This document shows positions 61,885-64,000 of a DNA stretch of 64,000 bases, piece after piece. The stretch covers positions 29,760,001 through 29,824,000 of the forward strand of contig OX359246.1 in NCBI GenBank assembly GCA_947179485.1, given 5' to 3'. Both the position numbers and the translations under genes were made by a program. The notes beneath the pieces are model-generated. The model was not told the DNA's origin and made no database searches. It saw only the letters and a program-made list of their open reading frames with translations. Source of the DNA: Allacma fusca. Lineage: Eukaryota > Arthropoda > Collembola > Symphypleona > Sminthuridae. Within the stretch, counting starts at the first letter, position 1. Every line of letters starts with the position of its first letter.

Positions 61885-62765
61885 CTAAAAGTTATCGGTG
61901 AAGTCATCCTGCCCGGTCCTCATCTCTTTCTCGTGGAGGCTGACAACCCAAATACAGAAACCTTGTATGATCAGGCCCATCAGGATGAAAATTATATTTT
62001 GGAAAATCTCAAGACCCTTATTGAGCAAAATAACTTGGATGATGGCCATCAGGGCCACCACAGTGAGGACTGTGGCAAATGTGTAGATCCAGACCTTGAG
62101 GAGACGGGGCTTAGCCTGTTTTTAAAACGTATAATTACAAAATATTGAATTGGGCATAATTACGTACTTTGTAATTTAGAATAGTTACTATAATAATTAT
62201 TGTAATTTATTTATTTTATTTATTATTATCAAATAAATATTTTACTTACCTTGTAAGAACCAATGAGCAAAACCAGGGAGAAAGGGATTGGCAGGAAAGC
62301 TAGGAAGGTCAAAATCCAGCCCATAATGTAAAGGTTGTCCGGATCATCTAAAAAGGAAAAAAGTTGATGAATTGTTTGGTGTTAATTAATTGAAGGAAGT
62401 AATTAATTATAATAAAAGGGAGTATCCATTTCAAATATGCGGGGGTGTGTTTACGTCAGGACTTATATTACGCACCGATTTTAAAAAAATAGTCGATGCC
62501 CAAGGTCTCCAAAATGGTTGCAATAAATGTATTCCCATCCCCCTCCCAAATTGAGGACTGGAGGAGAGTAACAAAAAGAGTGATGAAATTCACCAGAGCA
62601 TATACCTGAAAGAGGGATTTTGAATGTGGGCTTTAAAATTTGGATTAGTTACTTTTAAATGGTATTTTCTATATAGTTAAGGACAAGGGAACTTACAAGA
62701 TCAAACCAGCCGATAAACCGGGTCCAAGTCCGTGCCCCACAACAGCAAATACTGCCTTTCGGCAT
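61885..62765 (-). CDS. Small four-pass membrane protein, family member 4 (175 aa)
   Basis: Exons 62765-62697, 62605-62476, 62347-62250 and 62115-61885, intron phases 0, 1, 0. Starts MPKGSICCCGARTWTRFIGW. Exon 2 gives YALVNFITLFVTLLQSS and a loop ending GIDYFFKI. Exon 3 is GWILTFLAFLPIPFSLVLLI then GSYK. Exon 4 has VWIYTFATVLTVVALMAIIQ and FILMGLIIQGFCIWVVSLH, ending in a short tail with EKEMRTGQDD. Exon 1 is the same length as in member 3 (69 bp), against 81 bp in members 1 and 2, so the cluster splits into two pairs. A long plus-strand open frame over exon 4 (61,666-62,148) is its shadow. Confidence 0.84.
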
Positions 62766-64000
62766 TCTTAAAACAGGGATGTCCTCACGTGTGTGAGCGG
62801 ACGGGGGGAAGAAGCAACACGTCCCAGGAAGTATAAATATGTAATGTTCTTCTCTTAAGACTATCACTTATAATTAATAATGGACCAAGTGCCAAGATAC
62901 ACTTCATCCCTGACTCACTCTCTGCCTGGAATAGTAATGCGGGAGGAAGATCTCTGCCTCCAGCTGTAAAATTATTTTCTCTAAAGGTTGCGCCGATGCT
63001 CTTCTATATTGTTACTTTTCCTTGGGAAAGAGGAGCCCTTTCTGTATGTATGTGGCTCCTTTTACATTTTCCTCCACAGCACTAGTGAAAGGAAAGGAGT
63101 ATCTATCTTTTACGGGATGAAGAGCAATGCTGGAGAACTCTCTGACTGAGCTGGTCTTCTACATATGAAGGGGCTGGCGCCAGTTTTTTTCTGGCTCAAA
63201 TATGATTCTAGGAATGAAAACCCGGATTTCTCAATTTTTCTCCCTATATTTTGTGTCCAGTTTTTGAGGGAAATAACCCGGACCTGATTTATGCATTTAT
63301 TGTCTTTGCTTATGGCCGAACATTATTCCGACGTTTATATCTCCACGATGCGCATTTGTTTTTTTTGGACTGTCTAGCTTCATCCAATTCTGAATATTTT
63401 ACTCAACTGGGGCCAAATATCCAGGATTCAGAATCCTTGCTTTTACTTTATGCATAGTGACAGATATGTTTTCAAAATGTTCTTATTGTGAGTATTTATT
63501 TCCGTCCCATTAATATCCCATGAGTGCTCAATTAACACTCGTGGGTTTTTTGATATAATATTTTAGAGAAACTTGAGGGTGAACTTTGAAAATTATTAAA
63601 ATTGTAAGCAATTTTGAAAAAACAACCCTTGATCTTGTAAAGTGATATTTAAAACCTTATGTTTTCGTCGTATGTGTCATTGGATTGGATTAAAATTAAA
63701 TTTCCCTGAGACGATATGTAATTTGAGATTTTGAGGAATTTTAGGAATAATTTCGTTGGGATTTCTATAAATTTTTATAATAATTTGAATAAAAATCTGG
63801 ATTTGTTTGCAGGACGAGTAGAGCCTTGGAACAGTTTTTCGGCGTGCGTATTTCGTTCCGCTGAACTCATCCACACCTGACATTGGGGCCAGGAGGTGAA
63901 AATTATCTTCTCAAATGAGTTTAGAATAAAATTTAGAGGATGTGAGGGAGCAATATACAGTAGAGCATGTACACTCTGGAGCTGAAGTGCTATCCCAGAA
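62766..64000. other. Upstream region of family member 4, no further gene seen
   Basis: Non-coding to the end of the window; no additional exon with the ICCC signature was found. Confidence 0.4.

Noticed and set aside
61666-62148. 160-codon plus-strand open frame
   Set aside because: It lies opposite exon 4 of membrane-protein member 4, whose splice sites and paralogy are clear; it is a shadow frame.

Overview
The window is nuclear DNA of an animal, most likely an arthropod. It is AT-rich, genes are split by small GT-AG introns, there is a tandem family of insect-type gustatory-receptor-like genes, and DNA transposons are abundant. A springtail or another non-insect hexapod is my guess from the look of the receptors; it is not shown by the sequence. 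No rRNA, tRNA or CRISPR was seen. All the supported host genes lie on the minus strand.

0-26.7 kb is a tandem array of a seven-transmembrane chemoreceptor gene. Three copies (4,986-7,115; 13,810-15,730; 23,261-25,175) have six exons of identical length (171, 255, 333, 240, 150 and 60 bp), all joined in phase 0. Copies 1 and 3 are open (401 aa). Copy 2 has one nonsense codon in exon 3. An exon-1 relic (17,657-17,740) and an intron-5 scrap (33,797-33,848) show that more copies once existed. Non-coding blocks beside the genes are duplicated too. Four hAT-type non-autonomous elements sit in or around this array, most with 8-bp target duplications, and one is nested inside another.

26.7-44.4 kb is a transposon graveyard. 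In order it holds: a decayed Tc5/pogo/jerky-like transposase; an unrecognised lysine-rich ORF pair; one end of a hAT family whose small relative sits at 11.8 kb; a hAT transposase with a BED finger whose first exon is split by another hAT element with a perfect 8-bp target duplication; and an 8.2-kb element with about 630-bp terminal inverted repeats. The 8.2-kb element carries an internal 3,099-bp direct tandem duplication and a transposase-like frame that is open for 885 codons except for three in-frame stops (TAG, TAA, TAG). A pogo-like element with TA target duplication and decayed fragments follow. Another copy of the receptor 5'-flank block is at 44.8 kb, so this region probably replaced a fourth receptor unit.

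48.4-62.8 kb holds four paralogous four-exon genes for small (166-188 aa) four-pass membrane proteins sharing an N-terminal ICCC-x-A-x2-WT-x2-IGW signature and a C-terminal (F)xIxVVxIH-type fourth helix. They form a second tandem family. The space between them has microsatellites, a 31-bp minisatellite and another hAT element.

The two gene families are independent local expansions. Nothing suggests they act together. The most unusual item is the 8.2-kb element.
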